Origin: Methylosinus trichosporium OB3b
GTDB taxonomy: Bacteria > Pseudomonadota > Alphaproteobacteria > Rhizobiales > Beijerinckiaceae
DNA: 64,000 nt
Direction: 5' to 3'
NCBI RefSeq assembly: GCF_002752655.1
Contig: NZ_CP023737.1
Coordinates: forward strand, 2,876,001 to 2,940,000
The notes below the pieces were generated by a model, which did no database searches, was not told where the DNA came from, and saw only the letters and a list, made by a program, of their open reading frames with translations. Positions 1 to 8,382 of the stretch are shown here, one piece after another (positions within the stretch are counted from its first letter, which is position 1; every line of letters begins with the position of its first letter). Position numbers and translations under genes: made by a program.

Positions 1-816
1 ACCGAAGACTGGACCGCTGCGGCCCGGCTCTGGCGGGAGATCGCGCAAGAGGCGGCGCGGCCCGCCGATTTCGCGGTGCTGCCGTTCGACGCGGAAGCCC
101 TCGGCGACGACGCCGGACGCTACCAGCGCATGTTCACGATCGGACTGGCGGCGGCGCCGCAATTCGCGAGACCCGACGACGACGCTCTCACCCATCTGCG
201 GGAGAGCCTGTCGGCCGCCCTGGCACTGCTCGACGCCGTTCACGCCGATTGGGCGGCCGAGATCCGCGCCCTGATCGGCCAAGTGATCGCCGTCGTCCGG
301 CCGGCCGCCGACGCCGTGTCGATGTCGGGCGGATCGTCGATGATGCTCTGGGGCGCGGTGCTGATCGATGTCGGCGCGCGGCCCGACCGCATCCGGGTCC
401 TGTCCGTTCTGGCGCATGAGGCGACGCATCAGCTCCTGTTCGGCCTGGCGCGATCGGAGCCTTTGGTGATGAATCCGGTGCGCGAGCGGTTCTGCACGCC
501 GTTGCGGCCGACGCCGCGGCCGATGAATGCGATCTTTCATTCGACCTATGTGTCCGGCCGCATCCACGCTCTGTTCGAGATCCTGCGGCCGCGGGCGCGG
601 CTGAGCGATGCGGAAGCCGCGCTCGTCGCCGAAATCTCGGATTTGCAGCGGCGTCGGTTCGCGCAGGGAAGCGAGCTCATTCTGGAGCAGGCCCGCTCGA
701 GCGCGCTCGGTCGGCGCCTCATCGAAGAGGCGCGCGACGTGATCGCAGGGGGCGAACAGTCTCGGGGAGGCATGACCGAAGCGGGCCGCAACAAGGTTTG
801 CCGCACAGAAACATGA
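1..816 (+). CDS. HExxH-motif protein (putative aKG-HExxH-type hydroxylase family), 5' end outside window
   Basis: The frame is open from base 1, so the N-terminus lies upstream; 271 residues are visible. The core is a metal motif LAHEATH (HExxH), followed about 50 residues later by an IFHSTYVSGRI segment carrying a further His and Arg. The gene at 1511-2494 shows the same arrangement, and the two proteins align along their length (ALG-D/E-DA-R, LWGAV, EPLV-NP, PLR-RPM). This matches the 'HEXXH motif domain' family, of which some members have been described as 2-oxoglutarate-dependent peptide beta-hydroxylases rather than proteases. The assignment to hydroxylation is inference. The last ~20 residues (from GGEQSRGG) look like poorly conserved tail. 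It is the first visible gene of a co-directional group ending in an A-PCP-TE synthetase. A metalloprotease is the main alternative. Confidence 0.6.
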   Translation, partial: TEDWTAAARLWREIAQEAARPADFAVLPFDAEALGDDAGRYQRMFTIGLAAAPQFARPDDDALTHLRESLSAALALLDAVHADWAAEIRALIGQVIAVVRPAADAVSMSGGSSMMLWGAVLIDVGARPDRIRVLSVLAHEATHQLLFGLARSEPLVMNPVRERFCTPLRPTPRPMNAIFHSTYVSGRIHALFEILRPRARLSDAEAALVAEISDLQRRRFAQGSELILEQARSSALGRRLIEEARDVIAGGEQSRGGMTEAGRNKVCRTET

Positions 817-940
817 TTGCCGATTCGCGGCGCGCGCGCTCGCCTTTATTGCTAGGCTCTTGATTGTACGATATCGACATCACTCGGAGCCGGCGGCGCC
901 ATGGAGCCCGCGCCGAGCCGTTTTTCGAGTGGAGCATCGA

Positions 941-1372
941 ATGTCCGAGGACCGTGATCACCAGACCGAGAAAGCTCTCGCTCACGAGCTCGACGATACG
1001 AAATTGCTCGGATTCGAGCAGGTCGAGATCGTCGCCGACCACGCTGTTTCACCCGCGGACGCCATCGGGCTCGTCTTCAACAAGCGCGGCGAGCTCCCGT
1101 CGGATCGGCGTTTGAAGACGGATATCGTTTCGATCGGCGAGACGGAGAATGGACTGAAATTGTATCGCTTCCGTTATATCGGCGATGATCGCGAATTCTG
1201 CGGGTTGATGGCGCAGGACCTTCTCGCCGACGAGCGCTATCGGGACGCGGTGGCTCTCAACAAAGAGGGCTACTATTATTGCGTCGATTACGCCGCTGTC
1301 GGCCTTGAAAGCCTGGTCACGAACGAGATGCGGCAAGCCGGCGAGCGCGCGATGCGTCTCGCGGCGAGGTGA
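941..1372 (+). CDS. Small Peptidase_S74 (tail-spike chaperone-type) protein
   Basis: A 143-residue protein. I chose the ATG at 941 because GGAG lies six bases upstream; the frame is open from 860 but those codons look non-coding. The N-terminal ~50 residues are acidic and unfamiliar. From about residue 53 it carries the signature of the S74 intramolecular chaperone/autoprotease: SDRRLKTDI, then GLKLYRFRY, GLMAQDLL and YYYCVDYAAVGLE. In phage endosialidases the Ser and Lys of this SD-RLK segment form the cleavage dyad, and the domain trimerises and cuts itself off. Here the domain sits almost alone, not behind a fibre, and lies between two HExxH genes. Cleavage before the Ser would release an N-terminal peptide of about 52 residues. 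Whether it cleaves, and whether that peptide is the substrate of the neighbours, is speculation. Confidence 0.65.
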   Translation: MSEDRDHQTEKALAHELDDTKLLGFEQVEIVADHAVSPADAIGLVFNKRGELPSDRRLKTDIVSIGETENGLKLYRFRYIGDDREFCGLMAQDLLADERYRDAVALNKEGYYYCVDYAAVGLESLVTNEMRQAGERAMRLAAR

Positions 1373-1510
1373 GGCGCCATTCGAGTGGAGATGGCGAGGC
1401 GAATCCTGACTCGAAAGCGTCATGATCCGACTCGTCCGCTCCATAACAGGTGTCGGCTCGGCGAGGACTCGTCGCCGAACTCGTCCGAGTCCGATGTGGC
1501 GAAGTAACGA

Positions 1511-2494
1511 ATGCAGTCGTTCCTCCCGCAAAGCGTGAGCGTTCTCACCGACCTGGACAATAAATTGCGCCGCAAGCTGGCGGCTAGCCTCGAGCATTTG
1601 TTCGAGAGAGCCGGATCGGCGTTGGGAGGCGGCGTCGATGGCGAGATCGGCCCCGTCCTGTCCGCGATCCGAGCGCATCGTCAGAAGCCAGCGGTTTTCG
1701 CCTGCTATTTCGAGCTCGTTTTCGCGCTGAAGGCGGGACGCGACGATGAGGCTGCGCATCTTTGGCGCCGGATCGTCGCATCGACCGCCGAGCCCGCCGT
1801 CCTCGAAATCTCGCCGCTGAATGAAGAGGCCTTGGGCGAGGACGCCGATCGCTTCACCAGATTGCTGAACGCCGCCGAGACGGCGCCGATCTTCGCGCCC
1901 CCCGACCCGGCTCTATGGTCGGCGTTCGAGGCGAATTTGGCCGAGGCGCTTGCGCTTCTCGAAGAAGCGGCTCCGGCGCTCGAGGCGGAAGTCCGCGGGC
2001 TCGTCACCCAGATCATCGCCGCGCAGCCCCGCGACGCGTCGGTGGGCTTCGGCGGCGTCTCGTCGCTGACCCTCTGGGGCGCGGTCACTTTGAACGCCGC
2101 GCATCATCGCACGCCGCTCGATATTCTCGAGGCGCTCGTGCATGAAGGCGCGCATCTGCTGCTCTTCGGCTATGCGGCGGACGAGCCGCTCGTGCGCAAC
2201 CCGCTCTCGCAGCGCTTCGCCTCGCCGCTGCGCAGGGAGGCGCGCCCGATGGACGGCGTCTATCACGCGACCTTCGTGTGCGCGCGACTGCATTATCTCT
2301 ATCGCCGCCTTCTCGATGGCCGTCCCGCCGCTCTCGCCGACTGGGGCCCGCGCCGGCTCGAGGCGAGACTGGCGCAGCGCTCCGCCGGTTTCGACGACGG
2401 AGCAAGATTGATCGCCGATCAGGCGATCTTGACGCCGACAGGAGAGAAAGTGCTGCGCGCGACCGTCGAGTACATGTCTCATGCGGCGGCCTGA
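1511..2494 (+). CDS. HExxH-motif protein (putative aKG-HExxH-type hydroxylase family)
   Basis: A complete 327-residue paralogue of the partial gene at 1-816. An N-terminal helical region (residues 1-100) is followed by the conserved block ALGEDADRF, LWGAVTL and the metal motif LVHEGAH. Then come EPLVRNP, PLRREARPMDG and YHATFVCARL, which supply a likely third ligand His and an Arg. No signal peptide is visible, so it is probably cytoplasmic. The ribosome binding site before the ATG is weak. Its 3' end overlaps the start of the A-PCP-TE gene by 14 bases, which suggests translational coupling and a shared pathway. The family is known from peptide-modification clusters; the substrate could be a carrier-bound amino acid or a peptide. 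A zinc protease cannot be excluded from sequence alone. Confidence 0.6.
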   Translation: MQSFLPQSVSVLTDLDNKLRRKLAASLEHLFERAGSALGGGVDGEIGPVLSAIRAHRQKPAVFACYFELVFALKAGRDDEAAHLWRRIVASTAEPAVLEISPLNEEALGEDADRFTRLLNAAETAPIFAPPDPALWSAFEANLAEALALLEEAAPALEAEVRGLVTQIIAAQPRDASVGFGGVSSLTLWGAVTLNAAHHRTPLDILEALVHEGAHLLLFGYAADEPLVRNPLSQRFASPLRREARPMDGVYHATFVCARLHYLYRRLLDGRPAALADWGPRRLEARLAQRSAGFDDGARLIADQAILTPTGEKVLRATVEYMSHAAA

Positions 2495-5003
2495 GGACGA
2501 CGCGGGCCGCGCCATCCTCCGCGGCCCTTCGCTCGGGATCGCAGATGGCGCCGCGCCGACTGTCATCGGCAATATAGCGCGACGCGTCGCGCTGACGCCC
2601 GACGGCCGATTGCGGAGCTTCCAGTCCGACGGCGCGCCGCGCGAAGCGACCTATGCGCAGGCCTGGCGGCGGTCGAGCGACATCGCCTCCGCCTTGTGTG
2701 AGCTCGGCGTCCGGCCGCAGATGCGCGTGATGCTGCTCGCGCACGACCTTCTCGATTTCGTTCCCTGCTTCTGGGCCTGCCTGCGCATCGGCGCGACGGC
2801 GGCGCCTTTCGCCGCCATCGCCAAAACGGCCATGGAGGAGCAGCTCGAGCTGCTGGCGGCGCGGCTCGATGCGGATGCGATCATCGCCGACGCGCCCTCC
2901 TCGATGCTGGAGCGCGTGATCGCTCTGTCGCCGCGGGCGCCGGTTCTGCGTCTCGGCGATGTCGCGCCTCGCAATCCGGCGCATGCGCTGCGAGAAGCGG
3001 AAGCCGACATCGTCTGCCTTGCGCCGACCTCCGGCTCCACCGGAAATGTGAAGCTGGCGATGCTCGGCCGCAGCGCCATGCTGCACCGCTATTTCGCCGA
3101 TGCGGCGAGCCCGGCGAAAGAGCATTTCCTCAGCATGCTGCCCTTCGAAGGGATCAGCGGATTGCGCGTCGCCTTCCTGCGCGGCGCGAGCTGGACCTAT
3201 CTGCCGCCGCCCGTCATGACCGCCCGCCCGCAGCGGCTTCTCGAAGCGGCCGAGAGCTTGCGCGCCACCGCCATCCATATGACGAACTCGATGGCGGCGC
3301 GCCTCGTCGAATGCGCGGCCGCGACCGACCGCAGCTATGATCTTCGCTCGCTGGAACTCGTCGGACTGGGAGGCGAGGCGGTGACGCGAATGGTCGCGGT
3401 CCGCCTCGACGCTCTGCTCCGAAGCAATGGCGCTCAGAATGTGCTCCGAGCCGGCTATGGGGCGACGGAGACCGGGCCTCTCGTCGCCGGCGCCGATCCT
3501 TGCGTCGCGACGCCCGACCCGTCGCATGCGCCCTTCCTCGGACATTGCGCCGCCGGCGTCTCGCTGCGAATCGTCGACGACGATGGCGCGCTGCTCGGCG
3601 AGAACGAGATCGGGCGCGTCGAGGCTTTCGCGCCGCAGACCTTGTTTTCCGGCTATCTTGGAGAAGCCGAGGCGAGCCGCGACGCGCTGACGGACGATGG
3701 CTGGTGGAAGACCGGCGATCTCGGCCTGATCGCCGCGGGCAGCCTCGCCATTCATGGGCGCGCCAAGCATGTTCTCGTCGTCGGCGGACGAAAATTTTCG
3801 CTCGACGAGATCGACGCGCATCTTCAGAACGATCTTGGCCGCCACATCCTCTCCTTCGTCATCCGCGACGACGCCGACGTCACCGATCGGCTCGGGATCG
3901 CGGCGATCGTCTCGGGCGACGAGGAGCTGGACGCCGCCGCCATGGATGCGATCCAACGCTCGCTGCTGCGTCGCCACGGCTGCGCCGCCGTGCAGATTTC
4001 GACCCTGCGCGTCGACGAGCTGCCGGCGACGCCGACCGGCAAAATCGATCGAAGGGCCATGGCCGATCTCGCGACCAAGCGCCCTACGCCCCCGGCGACC
4101 ACTGCCGAAGAGGTCGACGCGTTCCTGGCGTCGCTCTGGAGGGAGGCGCTGAACCTGCGATGCGATTTCGACCGGGACGGCGATTTCTTCGCGCTCGGCG
4201 GCGATTCTCTCCGCGCCGCGGCGCTGGCGACGATCATCGAGCAGCGTCTGCGGCGCCAATTGCCGCTGGACCGATTCCTCGTTCGGCCCACATTCGACGC
4301 TCTGCTCCGCCTCGTGAGCGACGACGCTCCCGCGCCGCCACAGCAGCGCACGAACGAGATCGACGCGATTCTCGATCGGCAACGGGCCTATCTGGCATCC
4401 TGGGCCGGCGCCAGAGCGACGCCCGACTCCTTCATCGTGAGCCTGAACGAGAGGGGCGCGCGAGGAGGATTGTTCTGGTGCCTGCAAGGCTATCGCGAAT
4501 TGACGCAGCTCGCGAAGCATCTGGGCCCCGACCAGCCCGTGCATGGCATGCGCTCGGGGCATCAGGTGATGGACTACACCGAGGAGAGCTTGCGGGCCTT
4601 GGCCTGCCGCTATGCCGAGGAGGTGATCGCCACGCAGCCGGACGGCCCGTTCTTGCTCGGCGGCAATTGTCAGGGCGCGCTGATCGCGCATAGCGTCGCG
4701 ATCCGATTGCGCGAACTCCATCGCGACGTCTCGCTGCTCCTGCTGATGGAGGAGCAATGGTTTCGTCCCTATGAAGGTCGCGTCGCGCTATTGTTCGGCC
4801 GCGACAGCAAGGTCAATCCTTATGCGAGGGGAGGCGATCCCGACGCGAGGTTCCGAGCCGCCTATCCGCAAGGCTACACCGTCGACATCGTCGATGGCGC
4901 GCATGGCCGCTTCTTCACGTCGTCGAACATCGGGTCGCTCGCGAAGGCGGTGCGAAGCCGGCTCGACGAAGCGCAGCTCGACCTTCCGCGGCGTCTGGCG
5001 TGA
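2481..5003 (+). CDS. Single-module NRPS-like protein: adenylation - carrier - thioesterase
   Basis: An 840-residue enzyme with three domains. Residues ~20-530 are an adenylation domain: TSGSTGNVKLA near 183, GYGATETGPL near 325, KTGDLG near 411 and PTGKIDR near 519. Residues ~540-620 are a peptidyl carrier with the phosphopantetheine motif FFALGGDSL (Ser near 573). Residues ~640-840 are an alpha/beta-hydrolase thioesterase. Its nucleophile elbow reads LLGGNCQGAL, so the catalytic residue would be Cys (near 729) instead of Ser. FGRDSK and DGAHGRFF supply candidate Asp and His. There is no condensation domain, so it probably activates one acid and releases it, or hands it to a partner. The ATG at 2481 overlaps the upstream HExxH gene. 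Substrate specificity cannot be read reliably. Confidence 0.85.
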   Translation: MRRPEDDAGRAILRGPSLGIADGAAPTVIGNIARRVALTPDGRLRSFQSDGAPREATYAQAWRRSSDIASALCELGVRPQMRVMLLAHDLLDFVPCFWACLRIGATAAPFAAIAKTAMEEQLELLAARLDADAIIADAPSSMLERVIALSPRAPVLRLGDVAPRNPAHALREAEADIVCLAPTSGSTGNVKLAMLGRSAMLHRYFADAASPAKEHFLSMLPFEGISGLRVAFLRGASWTYLPPPVMTARPQRLLEAAESLRATAIHMTNSMAARLVECAAATDRSYDLRSLELVGLGGEAVTRMVAVRLDALLRSNGAQNVLRAGYGATETGPLVAGADPCVATPDPSHAPFLGHCAAGVSLRIVDDDGALLGENEIGRVEAFAPQTLFSGYLGEAEASRDALTDDGWWKTGDLGLIAAGSLAIHGRAKHVLVVGGRKFSLDEIDAHLQNDLGRHILSFVIRDDADVTDRLGIAAIVSGDEELDAAAMDAIQRSLLRRHGCAAVQISTLRVDELPATPTGKIDRRAMADLATKRPTPPATTAEEVDAFLASLWREALNLRCDFDRDGDFFALGGDSLRAAALATIIEQRLRRQLPLDRFLVRPTFDALLRLVSDDAPAPPQQRTNEIDAILDRQRAYLASWAGARATPDSFIVSLNERGARGGLFWCLQGYRELTQLAKHLGPDQPVHGMRSGHQVMDYTEESLRALACRYAEEVIATQPDGPFLLGGNCQGALIAHSVAIRLRELHRDVSLLLLMEEQWFRPYEGRVALLFGRDSKVNPYARGGDPDARFRAAYPQGYTVDIVDGAHGRFFTSSNIGSLAKAVRSRLDEAQLDLPRRLA

Positions 5004-5021
5004 ACCTGGCCAGAACGAGCT

Positions 5022-5462
5022 TCATCGGGGCGCGGCGCCCCTCGCCGCCTCGGAGACGAGCGCGACCTTGGCGTAGCCGGCCGAGCTGACGAGGCCCATT
5101 GCTTCGGCGACCTTGCCGTAAGGCACGGCCTTGTCGGCGCGAATATGGACGCGCCGGTCCTTGGCGCCGCCGCTGCTCTCCGCGAGCAGGGCCAGCAGTC
5201 CCTCCGCGGCGCCGGCCTCGCGCTTGTCGACGAAGAAAGCGCCGTTCGCATCCACGCTCACGACGATCGGCGGCTGCTGATCGTCGAGCTGCTTGGCCTG
5301 CGTCTTCGGCAGATCGACCGGAACGCCCGCGGTCATCAGCGGCGCCGCGACCATGAACACGATGAGCAGGACGAGCATGACGTCGACGAGCGGCGTGACA
5401 TTGATGTCCGCCATCGGTTGCGGGTCGAATTCGGAATCATGCTTACGCAGCGCGAAGGCCAT
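5022..5462 (-). CDS. exbD: ExbD-type biopolymer transporter subunit
   Basis: A 146-residue protein of the TonB motor. The start at 5462 gives MAFALRKHD, a short cytoplasmic N-terminus. It is followed by the conserved ADINVTPLVDVMLVLLIVFM helix, which contains the proton-channel Asp, and a periplasmic domain ending near SAGYAKVALV. It overlaps the 3' end of exbB by 20 bases and is the last gene of the minus-strand series. Together with ExbB it turns the proton gradient into force on TonB for outer-membrane uptake. TolR is the alternative, but the neighbouring TonB and the absence of TolA/TolB/Pal favour ExbD. Confidence 0.85.
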   Translation of the reverse strand: MAFALRKHDSEFDPQPMADINVTPLVDVMLVLLIVFMVAAPLMTAGVPVDLPKTQAKQLDDQQPPIVVSVDANGAFFVDKREAGAAEGLLALLAESSGGAKDRRVHIRADKAVPYGKVAEAMGLVSSAGYAKVALVSEAARGAAPR

Positions 5463-6180
5463 TGCGATCTCCCTTGCGAGACAATTGACGGGACAGCTCC
5501 ACCTCGAACACGCCGATGAAAGAGTTGAGGCGCTTGCCATAGGCGCCGATATCGCCGCTGATGCGATTGTAGAAGATCACCGCCGGAATGGCGGCGACGA
5601 GTCCGAGGGCGGTGGCGAACAGCGCTTCGGCGATGCCGGGCGCGACCACCGCGAGGCTGGTGTTGTTGGACGCCGCTATGCCCTGGAACGAATTCATGAT
5701 CCCCCAGACCGTGCCGAAGAGCCCGACGAAAGGCGCGACCGCGCCGATCGTCGCGAGGCCCTGCAGACGGGCGTGCAGGTGATCGATGGCGTTGGCCGCG
5801 GCGAGCTGGCCGACCCGATGCACACGCTCCTGCAGCGCGTCGCGCTGCGTCTCGCTGTGCTGCAAATCCGACGAGCGCGCATTCTCGTCGACCATTGCGC
5901 GATAGACCTGCACGAGCGGATCCTCCGGCGAGGCGGCGTCGAAAGACGCCGGGAGGTCGGCGACGGGCAGCTCTTTCTGAACGCTGTCGATGAGCCTCGC
6001 CGCGCGCCGATGCAGCACGCCGAGGCGGATCAGCTTTTCGGCGATCACCGTCCATCCCCAGGCCGAGGCGAGAATGAGCAGGACGATGACGGTCTTGACG
6101 ATCGAATCGGCCTGAAGGAACAATTCGACCGGCGTCAGCGAATGCGACAATGCGGCCGAGACGGCGGAAGCGTCACTCAT
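5443..6180 (-). CDS. exbB: ExbB/TolQ-family proton channel protein
   Basis: A 245-residue membrane protein with three transmembrane segments: TVIVLLILASAWGWTVIAE near 30-48, and the paired segments around GAVAPFVGLFGTVWGIM (about 140-160) and GIAEALFATALGLVAAIPAVI (about 180-200). GLFGTVWGIM and the A-TALGL-AAIPA helix are family hallmarks. It lies 42 bases downstream of tonB and overlaps exbD. It energises TonB-dependent receptors; a decayed receptor lies at 15.4 kb. Confidence 0.88.
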   Translation of the reverse strand: MSDASAVSAALSHSLTPVELFLQADSIVKTVIVLLILASAWGWTVIAEKLIRLGVLHRRAARLIDSVQKELPVADLPASFDAASPEDPLVQVYRAMVDENARSSDLQHSETQRDALQERVHRVGQLAAANAIDHLHARLQGLATIGAVAPFVGLFGTVWGIMNSFQGIAASNNTSLAVVAPGIAEALFATALGLVAAIPAVIFYNRISGDIGAYGKRLNSFIGVFEVELSRQLSRKGDRNGLRAA

Positions 6181-6222
6181 GGAATCATGGCCTTTCAGCT
6201 CGAGGGAAACGGTCCGAGGGCG

Positions 6223-6987
6223 TCAGGGACTGAAGGTGAGCGCGCCCGACAATGAAACGGACTTGCCCGGCGCGGGAACCGAGCCGCAACGTCCGCCGAG
6301 ACGATTGGCGATCGCATCGAAAGCGCCGTTGCCCGATGGCGTGATCGAATAGGAGACGAGCGCGCCGGTCGGACCGAACACGGCGCGATAGCCGACGCGC
6401 GCGTGACGCGGCGCCTGCGATTCGGGATAGGCGTTGCTCGCCGCTCTCTGCATGCAGGCGTGAAAATGATTGGCGATCGCGGATGTCTGAGCGCCGGCGG
6501 GAGCGGGCGCGCGCGCCGCGGGAGCGTCCACACGCGGGCCGCTCGCTTTCGCCCGCTCCGCCGGCGCGGGCCGAGCCTCGCGGCGCGGGCGCTCTTTCTC
6601 GACCTTCGGCTTCGGCTTCTGAACCGGCTTGGGCGGCGGAGGCTTCACCTCCGGGAGCGGCGCCGCCGCTTCGGGCTCGGGCGGCGGCGGCTCTGGCAGG
6701 TCGGGCTCTTCAGGCGGAGCCGGCGCTTCCTCCGCAGGAGCCTCTTCCGTTGGGATCGTCGCGAGCTCGATCACGCTCTGCTCTTCGACGGGTTTCTGCT
6801 GCACGCCGAAGCCGAACTTCAGTATCGTTGCGAAAGCGAGCGCGTAGAGCGCCACGGCGCCGCAGCGGGCCGCGTAGTTCGCCCTCGGCGCGGGCCTACG
6901 CAGAAGTCCCAGCGCGCCCGATGCGCGGTCTTGCAGCGGGAGCTCGTCCAGAATGGGAGCATATCTCGGTGCGGTCGCCATCGACAT
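6223..6987 (-). CDS. tonB: TonB energy transducer
   Basis: A 254-residue protein. A cytoplasmic N-terminus of about 40 residues precedes one transmembrane anchor (CGAVALYALAFATILKFGFG). A long Pro/Glu then Pro/Lys periplasmic spacer follows (about 65-140, with EPDLPEPPPPEPE and KPPPPKPVQKPKPKVEKE). The C-terminal domain carries ARVGYRAVFGPTGALVSYSI, typical of the TonB fold. The C-terminus contains two Cys (HACMQ and GGRCGS) that could form a disulfide. It is followed by exbB and exbD on the same strand. Confidence 0.85.
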   Translation of the reverse strand: MSMATAPRYAPILDELPLQDRASGALGLLRRPAPRANYAARCGAVALYALAFATILKFGFGVQQKPVEEQSVIELATIPTEEAPAEEAPAPPEEPDLPEPPPPEPEAAAPLPEVKPPPPKPVQKPKPKVEKERPRREARPAPAERAKASGPRVDAPAARAPAPAGAQTSAIANHFHACMQRAASNAYPESQAPRHARVGYRAVFGPTGALVSYSITPSGNGAFDAIANRLGGRCGSVPAPGKSVSLSGALTFSP

Positions 6988-7100
6988 CGATCTTCCCCCT
7001 ATGCCGGCGTCGATTCATTGAACACGATTATTCCTATCGATGCAATATGATTAAAGCCGATTTTCATGACGCATCGGTAGCCCGAGACGCACATCGAGCG

Positions 7101-7844
7101 TCAGAATGCGTCGAGGCTCGCGTCTGTTGTCGTCACGAACGATCCGACGGCGAGAAACATCGCAGCCACGAGAAGCATGAGAGCCATTGCGCGACGCAGG
7201 CGCGAAGACGAAATTTCATCGTCGGCGCGAACCAGCTCTTGCGGCTTTCTTCCCGTGATCATGGCCCGCACGAGATTTTCCCGCTTCACGAACACATGAG
7301 CGAGAACCGCCACCACGTGAATGGCGGCGGCGATGGCCAGCGCATAGAAACCGCGGCGATGCCATGACGTCAGCGCGAGGCTCGTCTCCTTCGCCACCGC
7401 GCCGGCGAGCGGACCGGAATTGAAAATTTCGTCATTGGCGAATAGTCCCACGCCCGCCTGCGCCCCGAGACCGATAAGCAGCGCCACGACCATCAGAGCG
7501 CCGAGAGGATTATGGCCGACATAGCTCGGGGCGTCGCCGCGCGCGAGGCGTCGCGCATAGCTCAGCGTCTTTGCCGGAGAGCGGAGGAAGCTCGCAAATC
7601 GCGCATGCTTTGCGCCGACGAATCCCCACATTACTCGAAAGGCGACGAGTCCCAGAACCGCATAACCGAAGCGCACATGCCAATCGAACCAGGCGACGCC
7701 CAGCCGATTGGTGACGAAGGCTCCGACAAAGGAGACGACCAAGGACCAATGGACGAGCCGCAGCGGCAAGTCCCACACGAGCCGCTCAGCCTTCGCATTC
7801 TGCGGCGGAGAACGGGATTCGCGCTGCTTCTCGACGATGGTCAT
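7101..7844 (-). CDS. Cytochrome b561-family membrane protein
   Basis: A 247-residue integral membrane protein of the bacterial cytochrome b561 / Ni-hydrogenase b-subunit type. After a short cytoplasmic N-terminus, WDLPLRLVHWSLVVSF supplies the first haem-ligand His. HVRFGYAVLG, a central GALMVVALLIGLGAQAGVGLF helix and SWHRRGFYALAIAAAIHVVAVLAHV supply further His. It begins 15 bases after the cytochrome c' gene on the same strand, so it likely passes electrons between the quinone pool and the periplasmic cytochromes of this locus. The C-terminus ends with one more helix. Confidence 0.85.
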   Translation of the reverse strand: MTIVEKQRESRSPPQNAKAERLVWDLPLRLVHWSLVVSFVGAFVTNRLGVAWFDWHVRFGYAVLGLVAFRVMWGFVGAKHARFASFLRSPAKTLSYARRLARGDAPSYVGHNPLGALMVVALLIGLGAQAGVGLFANDEIFNSGPLAGAVAKETSLALTSWHRRGFYALAIAAAIHVVAVLAHVFVKRENLVRAMITGRKPQELVRADDEISSSRLRRAMALMLLVAAMFLAVGSFVTTTDASLDAF

Positions 7845-7859
7845 TGGTCGCTCGTCCGA

Positions 7860-8357
7860 CTATTTCACCTTGTAGGTGTCGTGGCAGCCTTTGCAGTCCT
7901 GCCCGAGCGAGGCGACCGCCGCCTTGAATCCGTCGGTCGCGCCCTTCTCCTTCGCGATCGCCTCTTGAAAGGCCCGGGCGTCCACTTTGAATTTCTCCAG
8001 CTTCTTGTCGAATTCGGCGCGATTGCTCCAGACATCGGCGGTCGCTTTGCTGGCCGGATCGCCGAGATTGGAGTCCTGCGGAAACTCCCCGTCGAGCTGT
8101 CCGGCGAGAAAGCCGATGCGCGCAGCGCGCTTGGCCGCTTCCGCCTCGTCATAGGGCGCCGCGCCTTTGGCGACCGCGCCGAACCAGCGGAAGGAATTCC
8201 CGATCAAGGTGAAAGCGGCGCGGCGATTCTCGACCGCCTGCTTGGCCGGCGAGGGACCGCCGGCGGGCGCGTTCTGCGCCAGAGAGGACGCCACGAATCC
8301 CGAGACGGCGAGGCTTCCCAGGACGACGACGCGCGCCCATTGCGACGACAAACTCAT
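7860..8357 (-). CDS. Cytochrome c' (periplasmic, one haem)
   Basis: A 165-residue protein. I chose the start at 8357 (MSLSSQWARV) because AAGGAA precedes it and it gives a clean signal peptide ending near SSLAQ; the frame extends to 8438. The mature part is a four-helix cytochrome c' with the haem motif CKGCHDTYK at the extreme C-terminus and the usual N-terminal AVENRRAAFTLIGNSFRW. Cytochromes c' bind NO and CO and can carry electrons. It sits between a peroxiredoxin and a cytochrome b561. Confidence 0.88.
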   Translation of the reverse strand: MSLSSQWARVVVLGSLAVSGFVASSLAQNAPAGGPSPAKQAVENRRAAFTLIGNSFRWFGAVAKGAAPYDEAEAAKRAARIGFLAGQLDGEFPQDSNLGDPASKATADVWSNRAEFDKKLEKFKVDARAFQEAIAKEKGATDGFKAAVASLGQDCKGCHDTYKVK

Positions 8358-8382
8358 GACTGTTCCTTCTTTCGATGTTTGA

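Noticed and set aside
2085..4757. An 890-codon minus-strand open frame opposite the A-PCP-TE gene
   Set aside because: It is Arg/Ala/Gly-rich without motifs and mirrors the coding frame of a clear NRPS-like gene in high-GC DNA.
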